From positions 1 through 11,963 of the forward strand of contig JAAEOI010000232.1 in the NCBI GenBank assembly GCA_024244665.1: a stretch of 11,963 nucleotides of DNA. The letters are read 5' to 3'. The position numbers and the translations under genes were made by a program. Under the pieces are notes generated by a model. The model saw nothing but the letters and a program-made list of their open reading frames with translations. It was not told the origin of the DNA and did not search any database. The DNA comes from Bacteroidota bacterium. GTDB lineage: Bacteria > Bacteroidota > Bacteroidia > Bacteroidales > GCA-2748055. Shown here piece after piece: positions 1 through 7,077 of this stretch; the stretch's first letter is position 1; each line of letters begins with the position of its first letter.

Positions 1-162
1 ACGTTTAGTGGGGACAAAGTCAATCCCGTCGTTCAGTTCATGGGCCGGCATGATCCGGTCCGCGGCCAGGCCCATGACCTTTTTACCAAGGTAGCGGCCG
101 TAAAGCTGGTATGCTGCCAGGTATCCCACAATAGCCAGAAGGACCAGTACAAGGCTGTTCAT
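1..162 (-). CDS. cstA: Carbon starvation protein CstA family transporter, N-terminal part only (runs off the window edge)
   Basis: Reading leftwards from an ATG at 160-162, 54 codons stay open to the window edge, so only the N-terminus is present. It begins MNSLVLVLLAIVGYLAAY, a hydrophobic first membrane helix, followed by YGRYLG and then the block PAHELNDGIDFVPTK. A short helix followed by P-A-H-E-x-x-D-G-x-D-x-V-P-T is the hallmark of CstA/BtsT-family proteins, which are multi-pass inner-membrane importers of peptides or pyruvate. No Shine-Dalgarno sequence is visible before the ATG, which is usual in Bacteroidota. The 84 bp upstream (163-246) separate it from a decayed gene, and I see no convincing promoter there. 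Family assignment is firm from this motif. Substrate and the rest of the protein cannot be judged. Confidence 0.86.
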   Translation of the reverse strand, partial: MNSLVLVLLAIVGYLAAYQLYGRYLGKKVMGLAADRIMPAHELNDGIDFVPTKR

Positions 163-246
163 GATCACTAAGATAGCTGTTTTGTTTCAAATTCTCCCCG
201 GAAGAAACACAGTTCCTTAACGGTTTTGACAATCCACCAGGAGAAA

Positions 247-577
247 TCAATTCATTTCTGGTGCCTGTCCCTGGATCAGCATGGTTCCTCCAGGCAAAAT
301 ACGCGTTCCCATTCCGATGGTACGCAGATCGGGATCATTGAGCAGTGGACTCAGCTCACCCGAAGCACTGTAGTTGGCATTCACCATACGTAGCAAAAGA
401 CTGCCCAAATAGGCATACTTGATCCGGTTTGAACAATTGACCGCTACCGGATAGTTCTGGTAGGAATTGCGCGGATTGAACATGCCTGAGGAGCACATTG
501 GACCGAAGGTGGCAGTGGTAACCACATCCACCATTGATCTACAGGAAGCTCTTCTTTCATGGCATGTGTAAGCAGGT
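247..577 (-). pseudogene. Remnant of a DUF39/HcyBio (homocysteine biosynthesis) gene with a large internal deletion
   Basis: Directly after the batE stop, the minus strand encodes VDVVTTATFGPMCSSG (531-484), the signature near the N-terminus of DUF39/HcyBio proteins. It is followed at once by FNPRNSYQNY, then NANYSASGELSPLLNDPD and RTIGMGTRI, which belong to the middle of the same family. As I recall the family, these blocks lie roughly 130 residues apart in intact proteins of about 390 residues, so the stretch between them is missing. The reading frame ends at 247. A one-base shift near 265 would give GQGTRNE, resembling the family's next motif (G-x-G-T-Q-H). Ahead of VDVVTT another frame reads LLTHAMKEE, suggesting a second frameshift near the 5' end. 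Intact members act in an alternative sulfur-incorporation route to homocysteine in anaerobes. No catalytically complete product is possible here. A short in-frame peptide could still be made from the ATG at 534-532. Confidence 0.8.
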
Positions 578-1330
578 TTAAATGGTCCCGAAATCATCCG
601 TCCTGATCCATCCTTCCCGCCCGTCAAGGATCCGGATGTTATGCCATTCTGTCACCTCCTCGTTCACCTTTATCCTGGTCCCCTCATGCAGAATAAACAA
701 CTCCGTTCCTGTTTCACTAGGTGTGCTTTTCACCAAAACTGAAGGTGAGAGTATGATACCCGATTCCGGCCTGACAATTACCCGGTGGGTTGCAACAGCC
801 GAAGATAATGTGAAAATGGTGAAGATCAGTCCTGCCAATGAAGCAAAAAATCCAATCTTCTTGAGAGTTAGGCCTCTAGTGAAAATATAGAGCAGCAGGA
901 AGCCCAGGGTAAACAGGAAGCAGGCAAGGGCCATGATACTCCATGCTCGTTCGGGGAGTGCATGAACTGCTGCAGAAACCCATGTCCGGATAAAAAACTC
1001 GGGCACCTCCTCAAAGGCATCTGATTTGTATCGGGAAAGAAACTCCAGGTTATGGGTTGCATCACTGTATGCAGGATCCAGTTTCAGAGTCTTCTCAAAG
1101 TATAATGCTGCATAACCAATGCTGTTGGAGCGAAAAGCCGCATTCCCCATATTGTAATAGAGTTCCGGCGATTCATGGCCCGATTCCACGATCTTCTGCC
1201 AGCTCTTCAGCGCAGCTTCATATTCTCCTTTCTCATAGAGAGCAACAGCTTGTGTGAAGAGTGAATCGGAAGAGGCAAACAGCGGGCTTGCACTCAGGAT
1301 CAATATGATGCTCAGTTTAAGATATTTCAT
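578..1330 (-). CDS. batE: BatE: exported TPR protein with two membrane helices and an SH3-like C-terminus
   Basis: This is the last gene of the bat operon. The 250-residue product has a signal-like N-terminus (about 1-19, ending SPLFAS), TPR helices at about 22-100 (including LYYNMGNAAFRSNSIGYAALYFEKTLKLDP), two hydrophobic helices at about 129-150 and 158-181, and a C-terminal segment at about 185-246. The last segment (EWHNIRILDGREGWIR) looks like a bacterial SH3 fold. This is the usual architecture of Bacteroidota BatE. Topology suggests that the TPR and SH3 parts lie in the periplasm, joined by a membrane hairpin. I chose the ATG at 1330-1328, which overlaps the batD TGA by one base (TGATG), an arrangement typical of translational coupling. 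A GTG one codon upstream at 1333 is the alternative. No terminator hairpin is visible after the stop, where the DUF39 remnant begins. The molecular role is unknown; protein scaffolding is an inference from the TPRs. Confidence 0.9.
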   Translation of the reverse strand: MKYLKLSIILILSASPLFASSDSLFTQAVALYEKGEYEAALKSWQKIVESGHESPELYYNMGNAAFRSNSIGYAALYFEKTLKLDPAYSDATHNLEFLSRYKSDAFEEVPEFFIRTWVSAAVHALPERAWSIMALACFLFTLGFLLLYIFTRGLTLKKIGFFASLAGLIFTIFTLSSAVATHRVIVRPESGIILSPSVLVKSTPSETGTELFILHEGTRIKVNEEVTEWHNIRILDGREGWIRTDDFGTI

Positions 1331-3171
1331 CACAGTCTGTTTTCAAGGTTTCGTATTAATTGAAGGGCGTCCCTGTATAACTGTTCAGTACCGGATTTTG
1401 CAGAGGAAGGGGCAAACCTTGAAAATTCACTTTCCTCAAGGATCCTGGTAAACTCTTCCAACAGATCCTGTGCCACCTCTCGTGAAGCCAGTTCGGCGCT
1501 GACTGCTTCGCGGGAGAGTCCTGAAGTTTCAATCCCCAGTTTATCAGCCAGGTAACCCCATATAGCCTTCCCGATCTCTTCATAAAAACGGTCCTCATCA
1601 CCACTTTTCCTGAATTTATCGGCACTCTTAAACCGGTTTCGGGCCGAGCGTTTGGCCTGCCGGTTCCTCACCAGCCGCAGGTCTGCATTCCGCAGGGTCA
1701 CAGTCCGGATATAAAGAACCGCCAGGATGGCCAGAGCCAGGGTAGCCAGGTAGAGCAACTTGTACCAGCGCTGACCCATGAGGCTGTATGCAACAGGGGT
1801 CAGTTCGGGTACAGCCCTTGAAATATCCCTTATATCGGTTCCAAGATCCTCAACACTCTCCTGCATGATTCCGGGAACAAATACAGTTCCGGTTCCACTC
1901 TCTGTCTCACCCTTCAGTACGGTGAAATTAAACTCACTGGTGCTGGATGATCTGTACTCACCGGAGGCAGGGTCAAACCATGAAAACTGTGTAGGAGCGA
2001 TCCTGAAACGGCCGGCGTGCCTTGCAACGATTGGGTATTCAAAGGTAACCGATCCACTGATCCGGTTTTCGGAGACAGAAGTGTTCAGCGACCTGCTCAC
2101 ATCATAGAGATCATGATCGGGCGGCAGGTTCACCTCCGGCTCTCCCATTAAAGGCAGGTTACCGGCTCCCCGGATGGTGATTTTCAGGCTCAGGGCCTCG
2201 TTGACCTCCAGTTCCTCTGCCGAGAGTTCAGCCTTAATTGTAAAGCTCCCAACTCCACCGGTAAACCCTGCAGGGGCTCCCCGTGGCAACGGCTTAACAT
2301 TGATGGATACGCTTGGTGTTGAGAGCTTTGTAGGTATTTCCTGAACACCACCGAAGAAGGGGTCATCGAAAAAGCTGTCAAATACATTGTTGTTGCTTCT
2401 CCGCTGAATCCGCTGCTGCACCATCCACTCCGATTCATAGGGCTCAATGACGATCTTGCCCGATTTCTGGGGGATCAGTATGTGACGCTGAATGACCTGT
2501 GTTACATATTGTTCGCCATTAATATTCTGCCTGGTAGCTTTCGCATCTGGATCCAGTGATTTCTTATAGAATCCTTCATAGGGAAGATCTTTTGTTCCAG
2601 AGGCAGGCCTGGTGTTTATTCGGGTGTAAACCCTGAGAGCACTCACAAACTGTTCCCCAACGTAAACCTCCTTTTTGGATGGCATCACACGGAGAAAGAC
2701 CGGATTAGAACCATTGGATTGCACCTTAGCCCCTTCCTGTCCGCCCTCTGCTCCTGCAGAGGTACCACCCTGAGAATTCTGCTGAGTTCCTCCACCGTTC
2801 ACTGTGATCTTTACCGCGTTGGTTTTGTACTCCTTCCGGCCAGCACGGATGCTTGCTGCCGAAATGGTAAAAGTTCCTGTGCGGTTTGCTCTGAGAATAT
2901 GGGTGTAGGTTACAACAGTTTCCATAGTATGTTTACCATTGACCCATTGGGAATGTGAAGAGAACGAAGAGAACGGACCGGCCAGCAACTGGAATCCATC
3001 CATAGCCGGAAGCGTTATGTCGCCTTGCTTTGATCCCTCAATCACATACTGAAACTGCTCGCCTGACCTCACAATCGCGGGTGCTGTGGCTCTATAGGTT
3101 TCATCCTGTCCATATACCATCGTAACGGTAAGGAGAAGGAGAATGGCCCATATGTTTCGCTTAATGTACAT
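1330..3171 (-). CDS. batD: BatD: large periplasmic protein with one C-terminal membrane helix
   Basis: The 613-residue product matches BatD of Bacteroides aerotolerance operons in length, order and architecture. It has a signal peptide (about 1-21, ending MVYG), then a long beta-rich periplasmic region. A Gly/Gln/Ser-rich linker at about 126-154 splits this region into an early domain and later domains (for example VYVGEQFVSALRVYTR at about 169-184). One transmembrane helix lies at about 469-488, with basic residues after it. A helical cytosolic tail of about 120 residues contains AIWGYLADKLGIETSGLSRE. BatD proteins are thought to work with the VWA proteins BatA and BatB at the inner membrane, but no biochemical activity is established. 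The start ATG lies 20 nt after the batC stop, and the gene overlaps batE by one base. No frameshift or missing domain is apparent. Confidence 0.93.
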   Translation of the reverse strand: MYIKRNIWAILLLLTVTMVYGQDETYRATAPAIVRSGEQFQYVIEGSKQGDITLPAMDGFQLLAGPFSSFSSHSQWVNGKHTMETVVTYTHILRANRTGTFTISAASIRAGRKEYKTNAVKITVNGGGTQQNSQGGTSAGAEGGQEGAKVQSNGSNPVFLRVMPSKKEVYVGEQFVSALRVYTRINTRPASGTKDLPYEGFYKKSLDPDAKATRQNINGEQYVTQVIQRHILIPQKSGKIVIEPYESEWMVQQRIQRRSNNNVFDSFFDDPFFGGVQEIPTKLSTPSVSINVKPLPRGAPAGFTGGVGSFTIKAELSAEELEVNEALSLKITIRGAGNLPLMGEPEVNLPPDHDLYDVSRSLNTSVSENRISGSVTFEYPIVARHAGRFRIAPTQFSWFDPASGEYRSSSTSEFNFTVLKGETESGTGTVFVPGIMQESVEDLGTDIRDISRAVPELTPVAYSLMGQRWYKLLYLATLALAILAVLYIRTVTLRNADLRLVRNRQAKRSARNRFKSADKFRKSGDEDRFYEEIGKAIWGYLADKLGIETSGLSREAVSAELASREVAQDLLEEFTRILEESEFSRFAPSSAKSGTEQLYRDALQLIRNLENRL

Positions 3172-3191
3172 GGCGGTTAAAGTCGTTCAAT

Positions 3192-4037
3192 TTACCAATC
3201 CTTTTCTGTTTTCACCTTTGCTGCAGCTGCCTTTTTCTTATCCACCTTATCCTTTACATCTTTCTCCTGCTGCTGGATGGCATCGAGCATCCGCTGGGCA
3301 TCTTCCCTTGATATCTGCAAAGGCTGGCTCTGTTGCTCCTGGTCCTGCTGATCCTGGTCCTGTTGCTCCTGGTCCTGCTGATCCTGGTCCTGTTGATCCT
3401 GGTCCTGTTGATCCTGATCCTGCTGATCCTGGTCCTGCTGATCCTGGTCCTGCTGATCCTGATCCTGTTGATCCTGATCCTGTTGATCCTGATCCTGCTG
3501 GTCCTGATCCTGTTGATCCTGATCCTGTTGATCCTGATCCTGCTGCTGTTGCTCCTCCAGCTTCTGTTTCGCATATGCCAGGTTGTACCTGGTATCCTGG
3601 TCGCCCGGATTTAGCCTGAGGCTGTTCTTGAAGGCTTCGATGCTTTCACCATATTTCTGGGTCTCAAGCAGGCTGTTTCCCATATTGTGCCAGACGTGGG
3701 CCATGGTTTCAGTATCCTCAGCTTTCTCAACCAGCGTTTCATACTGTTTGAAGGTCTCCTCGTACTTCTCCTGACCGTAGAGTGCTGCACCTGTATTGTA
3801 CAATGACTCGAATGACTCATGATTGATGTCGCCCGCCTTTCTGAACTGGACCTCAGCTTCACTGAAATTGCCCTGGTCGTAGGACTTCACACCCTGGCGG
3901 TTCACTTTGCGATCGTTCTGGGCTTGAACAGAAATGCTTACTGCAAAAGCCAGGCAGGCCAGGACCATCCTCGGATCCACCCCCATCCTTTCTATGCATT
4001 TTATAGTTCTCATCGATCTCATATTTTCAATCAACAT
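3192..4037 (-). CDS. batC: BatC: exported TPR protein with a long Asp/Gln pentapeptide repeat
   Basis: The 281-residue product has a hydrophobic export signal (about 24-39, MVLACLAFAVSISVQA), TPR helices from about 44 to 163 (for example VWHNMGNSLLETQKYGESIE), then a low-complexity stretch. Residues 167-236 are 14 copies of a five-residue unit, twelve DQDQQ and two DQEQQ. The C-terminal 45 residues start ISREDAQRMLDAI and end in a Lys/Ala-rich tail, which is the conserved BatC ending. The Gln/Asp tract is a family habit, although its near-perfect DNA repetition here is striking. The start is uncertain: the first ATG lies 4 nt after the batB stop, but Met6, Met9, Met18 or Met24 would place the signal peptide nearer the terminus. 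TPRs suggest binding of another Bat protein. BatB is a plausible partner because some relatives fuse BatB and BatC, which is an inference here. Confidence 0.9.
   Translation of the reverse strand: MLIENMRSMRTIKCIERMGVDPRMVLACLAFAVSISVQAQNDRKVNRQGVKSYDQGNFSEAEVQFRKAGDINHESFESLYNTGAALYGQEKYEETFKQYETLVEKAEDTETMAHVWHNMGNSLLETQKYGESIEAFKNSLRLNPGDQDTRYNLAYAKQKLEEQQQQDQDQQDQDQQDQDQQDQDQQDQDQQDQDQQDQDQQDQDQQDQDQQDQDQQDQDQQDQEQQDQDQQDQEQQSQPLQISREDAQRMLDAIQQQEKDVKDKVDKKKAAAAKVKTEKDW
3330..3539 (-). repeat. 15-bp tandem repeat inside batC, 14 copies
   Basis: On the plus strand the unit is ctgYtgNtcctgRtc, repeated 14 times without indels over 210 bp. Read on the coding strand it is GAY CAG GAN CAR CAG (Asp-Gln-Asp/Glu-Gln-Gln). 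Differences between units are almost all synonymous C/T or A/G changes at third positions. Two units carry a Glu codon and one unit, at 3495-3509, uses GAC in place of GAT. Unit length is a multiple of three, so gain or loss of copies would lengthen or shorten the protein without a frameshift. The repeat is also what creates the long open frames seen in other frames and on the opposite strand here. Confidence 0.95.
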
Positions 4038-4041
4038 CCGC

Positions 4042-5085
4042 TTATTTTTCCGTTTTGAACAAGTTGTATCTTTTCAAAATAGGATTTTTTCTGGACCGGA
4101 TCATAAACTCCAGGAAAAGAAACAAAAGTGCGAATCCAGCAAAGTACTGGAACCGTTCTGCAAACTCTGAGAAGACCTTGGTATTCAGGTCTCTCTTCTC
4201 CAACTGTTCAAGTTCATCCACAAGGCTGCTGATCCGGTCGCCCGCTATATAGGCACCACCTCCTGCGGTGGCCACCTCCTTCAGTAATTTTTCGTTCAGC
4301 TTACTCACCACCACCTGTCCGTCATTGTCGCGCCTTGTTGAGCTGCTGCCCGGCCTTACAGGAATAGGCACCCCGTTGGGATCGCCCAGTCCCACAGTGT
4401 AGACCCTGATCCCTTTTTCTGTTGCTGCCGTGGCTTCCCCCACCGCGTCGTCCTCGTGGTTTTCCCCGTCGGTTATCACCACAATGGCCTGGCCTGGCTT
4501 TATCTTTCCGGGGGAAGGATCCCCGGAGGAGCCTGAGAATGACCTGGTTGCCAGATTAATGGCGGCTCCAATGGCAGTGCCCTGCTTTGAAACCATGTCG
4601 GGACCGGCCCCCGCCAGGAACATTTTCACACTGGGATAGTCATCCGTTATGGGAATCTGTATGTAGGCATCACCGGCAAATACAATGAGCCCGATTTTAT
4701 CGTTGGTCATTCTGTCAACCATGCGGTTGATCATTTGCCTTGACCTCTCAAGGCGTGAGGGCTTAATATCTTCAGCAAGCATGCTGTTGGAAACATCCAG
4801 CGCAATAATAATCTCGCGGCCTTTCAGTTCAACCTCTTCAAGTTTTGAACCCACCCGGGGTCCCGAAGCCGCTATAACAAGAAGAGTGCTTCCCAGAAAA
4901 AGAAAGAAAAACTTCCAATGATGGGCAGAAACGGATGCGTCGGGCATCAGCTCTTCCATCAGCTTTGCGTCACCCATCCTCTCGAGAGAGCGCTTCCTGT
5001 GCCTCCAGTAGAGTATGTAACCGACCAGCATGAGCAGCATGGCCGTCAAAAACCAGAGTATTTCCTTATGTGCAAACTGAATCAT
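4042..5085 (-). CDS. batB: BatB: membrane-anchored VWA-domain protein
   Basis: The 347-residue product has two N-terminal membrane helices (about 8-25 and 59-74), a cytosolic or periplasm-facing VWA domain between about 90 and 285, and a C-terminal helix at about 314-328, as in BatA/BatB proteins. The MIDAS metal site is complete: DVSNS at 97-101, the Thr of QGTAIG at 170, and TDGEN with Asp206. Such sites usually bind Mg2+ and a partner acidic residue, and VWA proteins of this class are clients or partners of MoxR ATPases. I start at the ATG at 5085-5083, one base after the batA TAG, because the protein then begins MIQFAHKEILWFL like other BatB. The open frame extends 15 codons further upstream inside batA, but that extension is not family-like. 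The batC start follows 4 nt after the stop. Confidence 0.93.
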   Translation of the reverse strand: MIQFAHKEILWFLTAMLLMLVGYILYWRHRKRSLERMGDAKLMEELMPDASVSAHHWKFFFLFLGSTLLVIAASGPRVGSKLEEVELKGREIIIALDVSNSMLAEDIKPSRLERSRQMINRMVDRMTNDKIGLIVFAGDAYIQIPITDDYPSVKMFLAGAGPDMVSKQGTAIGAAINLATRSFSGSSGDPSPGKIKPGQAIVVITDGENHEDDAVGEATAATEKGIRVYTVGLGDPNGVPIPVRPGSSSTRRDNDGQVVVSKLNEKLLKEVATAGGGAYIAGDRISSLVDELEQLEKRDLNTKVFSEFAERFQYFAGFALLFLFLEFMIRSRKNPILKRYNLFKTEK

Positions 5086-5086
5086 T

Positions 5087-6082
5087 CTACGGTATGGTTC
5101 TAAAAATGGTATACTTGAGCATGATCTCAAACAGGAGGATCAGCATGGCTGCCAGCAGGAAAGGAAAATATTCATCCTTCTTTTTGCTGAATTGTTTCAC
5201 ATCCATCCTGGTCTTCTCCAATTGATCGATCTGCTGATAGATCTCCCGAAGTTTATGGTTATTGGTAGCCCTGAAATATGTGCCGTCTGTTGTTTCGGCG
5301 ATTTTCATTAAAACATCCTCATCTATTTCCACTGGCATACTCCTGGTCAGAGTACGGCCAAAGGCATCCTGTACCGGTACGGGTGCTGTTCCATGAGTAC
5401 CCACACCTATAGTATAGACACGGATACCAAAACTTGCAGCTATCTCAGCTGCAGTAACCGGCCCCACATCCCCACGGTTGTTTACCCCGTCGGTAAGAAG
5501 GATCACCACCTTGCTTTTGGCCCTGCTGTCCTTAATCCGGTTTACAGCGGTGGCCAGGCCCATGCCGATGGCAGTTCCATCTTCAATGACACCGAAATCG
5601 ATGTCATTCAGGAAATTAACAACAACCCCCCTGTCGGTAGTCATTGGACACTGGGTGAAACTCTCGCCGGCAAACACCACAAGTCCGAAGCGGTCATTCT
5701 CCCGTGCATTGACAAATTCAATCCCAACATCTTTTGAAGCCTCCAGTCTGTTGGGCCTGAAGTCCATGGCCCGCATGCTGCCTGAAACATCCATGCACAT
5801 CACAATATCGATTCCCTCGGTTGTCACCTGCTCCCACTGGTTTGAGGACTGGGGTCTGGCCAGAGCCACAATAATGAGAGAAACCACGGCGAGGCGGAAC
5901 AGAAACAAGAGATGCCTTAACCAGATTCTTGACGACCCCACCCGCTCATCCAGGTTTTCAAAACCAGAAAGAGTCATTGAGCTCGTACTCTTCCTGCCCC
6001 TGAAGATATACCACACAATCATTACTGGTAGCCCAGCCAGTACCCAGAAGAAGGCCGGATATGCAAATTCCAGGTTATTCAT
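5087..6082 (-). CDS. batA: BatA: membrane-anchored VWA-domain protein
   Basis: The 331-residue product starts MNNLEFAYPAFFWVLAGLPV, the classic BatA opening, with helices at about 8-26 and 58-76, a VWA domain at about 90-285 and a final helix at about 305-323. MIDAS residues are intact: DVSGS at 98-102, Thr170 in DGTAIG, and TDG with Asp198. The ATG at 6082 overlaps the end of the preceding gene by 8 bp (ATGAATAA) and is preceded by a strong AGGAGG motif, which decides the start. The 34 upstream codons in frame (Arg/Lys-rich) lie in the other gene's coding region and are rejected. BatA is the founding member of the Bacteroides aerotolerance set and is expected to act with BatB, BatD and MoxR at the inner membrane. 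The exact reaction is not known. Confidence 0.95.
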   Translation of the reverse strand: MNNLEFAYPAFFWVLAGLPVMIVWYIFRGRKSTSSMTLSGFENLDERVGSSRIWLRHLLFLFRLAVVSLIIVALARPQSSNQWEQVTTEGIDIVMCMDVSGSMRAMDFRPNRLEASKDVGIEFVNARENDRFGLVVFAGESFTQCPMTTDRGVVVNFLNDIDFGVIEDGTAIGMGLATAVNRIKDSRAKSKVVILLTDGVNNRGDVGPVTAAEIAASFGIRVYTIGVGTHGTAPVPVQDAFGRTLTRSMPVEIDEDVLMKIAETTDGTYFRATNNHKLREIYQQIDQLEKTRMDVKQFSKKKDEYFPFLLAAMLILLFEIMLKYTIFRTIP

Positions 6083-7076
6083 GACTCTCCTCCTCTTCTT
6101 CTTCCTGTTTATCCAACTCCACCGGTTCATCCTCTTTCTCCACAAAGAACATGGGGTATGTTTTCTGGACAAAGAGATAGGCATTGTTCAGGTTGGTCTG
6201 GTTTTCCACTGGTAGCGGATCCTCTTTGGCAAATTTGACCAGGTCAGCCAACTCAAGCAGATCTTTTAGCATCTCATCCAGAAGAGGATCTTCTGTGTTG
6301 GATCTGTGGAATGCCTCCAGGATCTCCTCGGTGGTTCGTTCCATGGCCGGGATTCCATACTGTCGCTCAATATAGTGCCTTGATATCTCAGTAAGCCGTG
6401 TATAGAACAGCTTCACATGTCCGATTTCCCATATCTTCTTCTCCTTTAGCCTGTCAAGTTCCCTGAACGCCTCAATGTGGGCAGGTTCCAGTGGCTTGAT
6501 GGAGAAGATCTCCGGATCGCGCCGCCGCTGAAAGTACATCCAGATCAGTGCGAAAACCAGGGTGCTGCTGAGCCAGGCCGCTACACCCAGTGCTGTCCAT
6601 GGAAGGATTTCCTTTATGGTAACCGGTGTATTCAAAGGCGGCTTGATCGGTTTTATCTGTTGTGATGTATCCACTGCAGGTGCAAAGACCTGAATCATCA
6701 GCGGCATGCTCAGCGCCGTATCACTGATCTCATTGAAAGAGTAGGTTACTTTCTGTGCCGGCACCATCTGCATGCCTTGTTCAAAACCGGTAATAATGTA
6801 TGAGTGGTCGATCACCCATCTCCCCTCCTCTGTCTGTGATGTGTCGGCCGAGTAAGAAGCCACTATCTCCAGGTCCCGGCTGAGGGTATCGTTAAGCACC
6901 GGCATCCGGAAGGATACCTCACTGGCGGCCTCCACATGGATGGTAAAGAGCAGCTGGTCGCCGATCATCATGGAGTCGGAACTGAGCTTCGACTGCACAC
7001 TGATAATCTGGGCCTGCAGGACAATGACCATGGAGAGGAGGAAAAGTGTAAATATATGTTTAATCCAATGCTTCAT
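6075..7076 (-). CDS. Exported single-pass membrane protein of the bat operon (function unknown)
   Basis: The 333-residue protein has a signal peptide (about 1-22, ending VIVLQA) and a periplasmic beta-type region of about 130 residues (IISVQSKLSSDSMMIGDQLL onwards). One transmembrane helix sits at about 158-180, followed by the basic stop-transfer FQRRRDPE. A helical cytosolic domain (about 190-300) contains HVKLFYTRLTEISRHYIERQYGI, and the protein ends in an acidic tail (KQEEEEEESHE). A protein of this kind between the DUF58 gene and batA is a regular member of Bacteroidota bat operons. Its layout resembles a shortened BatD, or the DUF4381-type proteins of related MoxR operons. It starts one base after the DUF58 stop and overlaps batA by 8 bp, so coupled expression is likely. 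I do not recognise a named gene. A role anchoring the VWA proteins is an inference from context. Confidence 0.88.
   Translation of the reverse strand: MKHWIKHIFTLFLLSMVIVLQAQIISVQSKLSSDSMMIGDQLLFTIHVEAASEVSFRMPVLNDTLSRDLEIVASYSADTSQTEEGRWVIDHSYIITGFEQGMQMVPAQKVTYSFNEISDTALSMPLMIQVFAPAVDTSQQIKPIKPPLNTPVTIKEILPWTALGVAAWLSSTLVFALIWMYFQRRRDPEIFSIKPLEPAHIEAFRELDRLKEKKIWEIGHVKLFYTRLTEISRHYIERQYGIPAMERTTEEILEAFHRSNTEDPLLDEMLKDLLELADLVKFAKEDPLPVENQTNLNNAYLFVQKTYPMFFVEKEDEPVELDKQEEEEEESHE
6089..6094 (-). promoter_or_regulatory. Strong ribosome binding site for batA, encoded in the upstream gene's poly-Glu tail
   Basis: On the minus strand AGGAGG lies 6 nt before the batA ATG. Those bases are also the GAG/GAA codons of the Glu run at the end of the preceding protein. 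Other genes of the window have weak or no Shine-Dalgarno sequence, so this site stands out and supports the chosen batA start. Confidence 0.6.
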
Positions 7077-7077
7077 G

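Noticed and set aside
3143..3619. Long plus-strand frames through the batC repeat giving Pro/Asp/Gly-rich or Leu/Val/Ile-rich repeat proteins
   Set aside because: A stop-free 15-bp repeat keeps all frames open. The composition is a direct by-product, and BatC in the minus frame has family-level domains on both sides.
5086..5130. N-terminal extension of BatB by 15 residues
   Set aside because: It overlaps batA in another frame. The ATG at 5085 gives the family-typical MIQFAHKEILWFL start.
6083..6184. N-terminal extension of BatA by 34 residues
   Set aside because: The extension is an Arg/Lys-rich out-of-frame reading of the upstream gene's end. The inner ATG has AGGAGG before it and the family N-terminus after it.
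5478..6215. A 245-residue plus-strand frame opposite batA
   Set aside because: It is antisense to a complete, conserved BatA and has no recognisable domain or start context.
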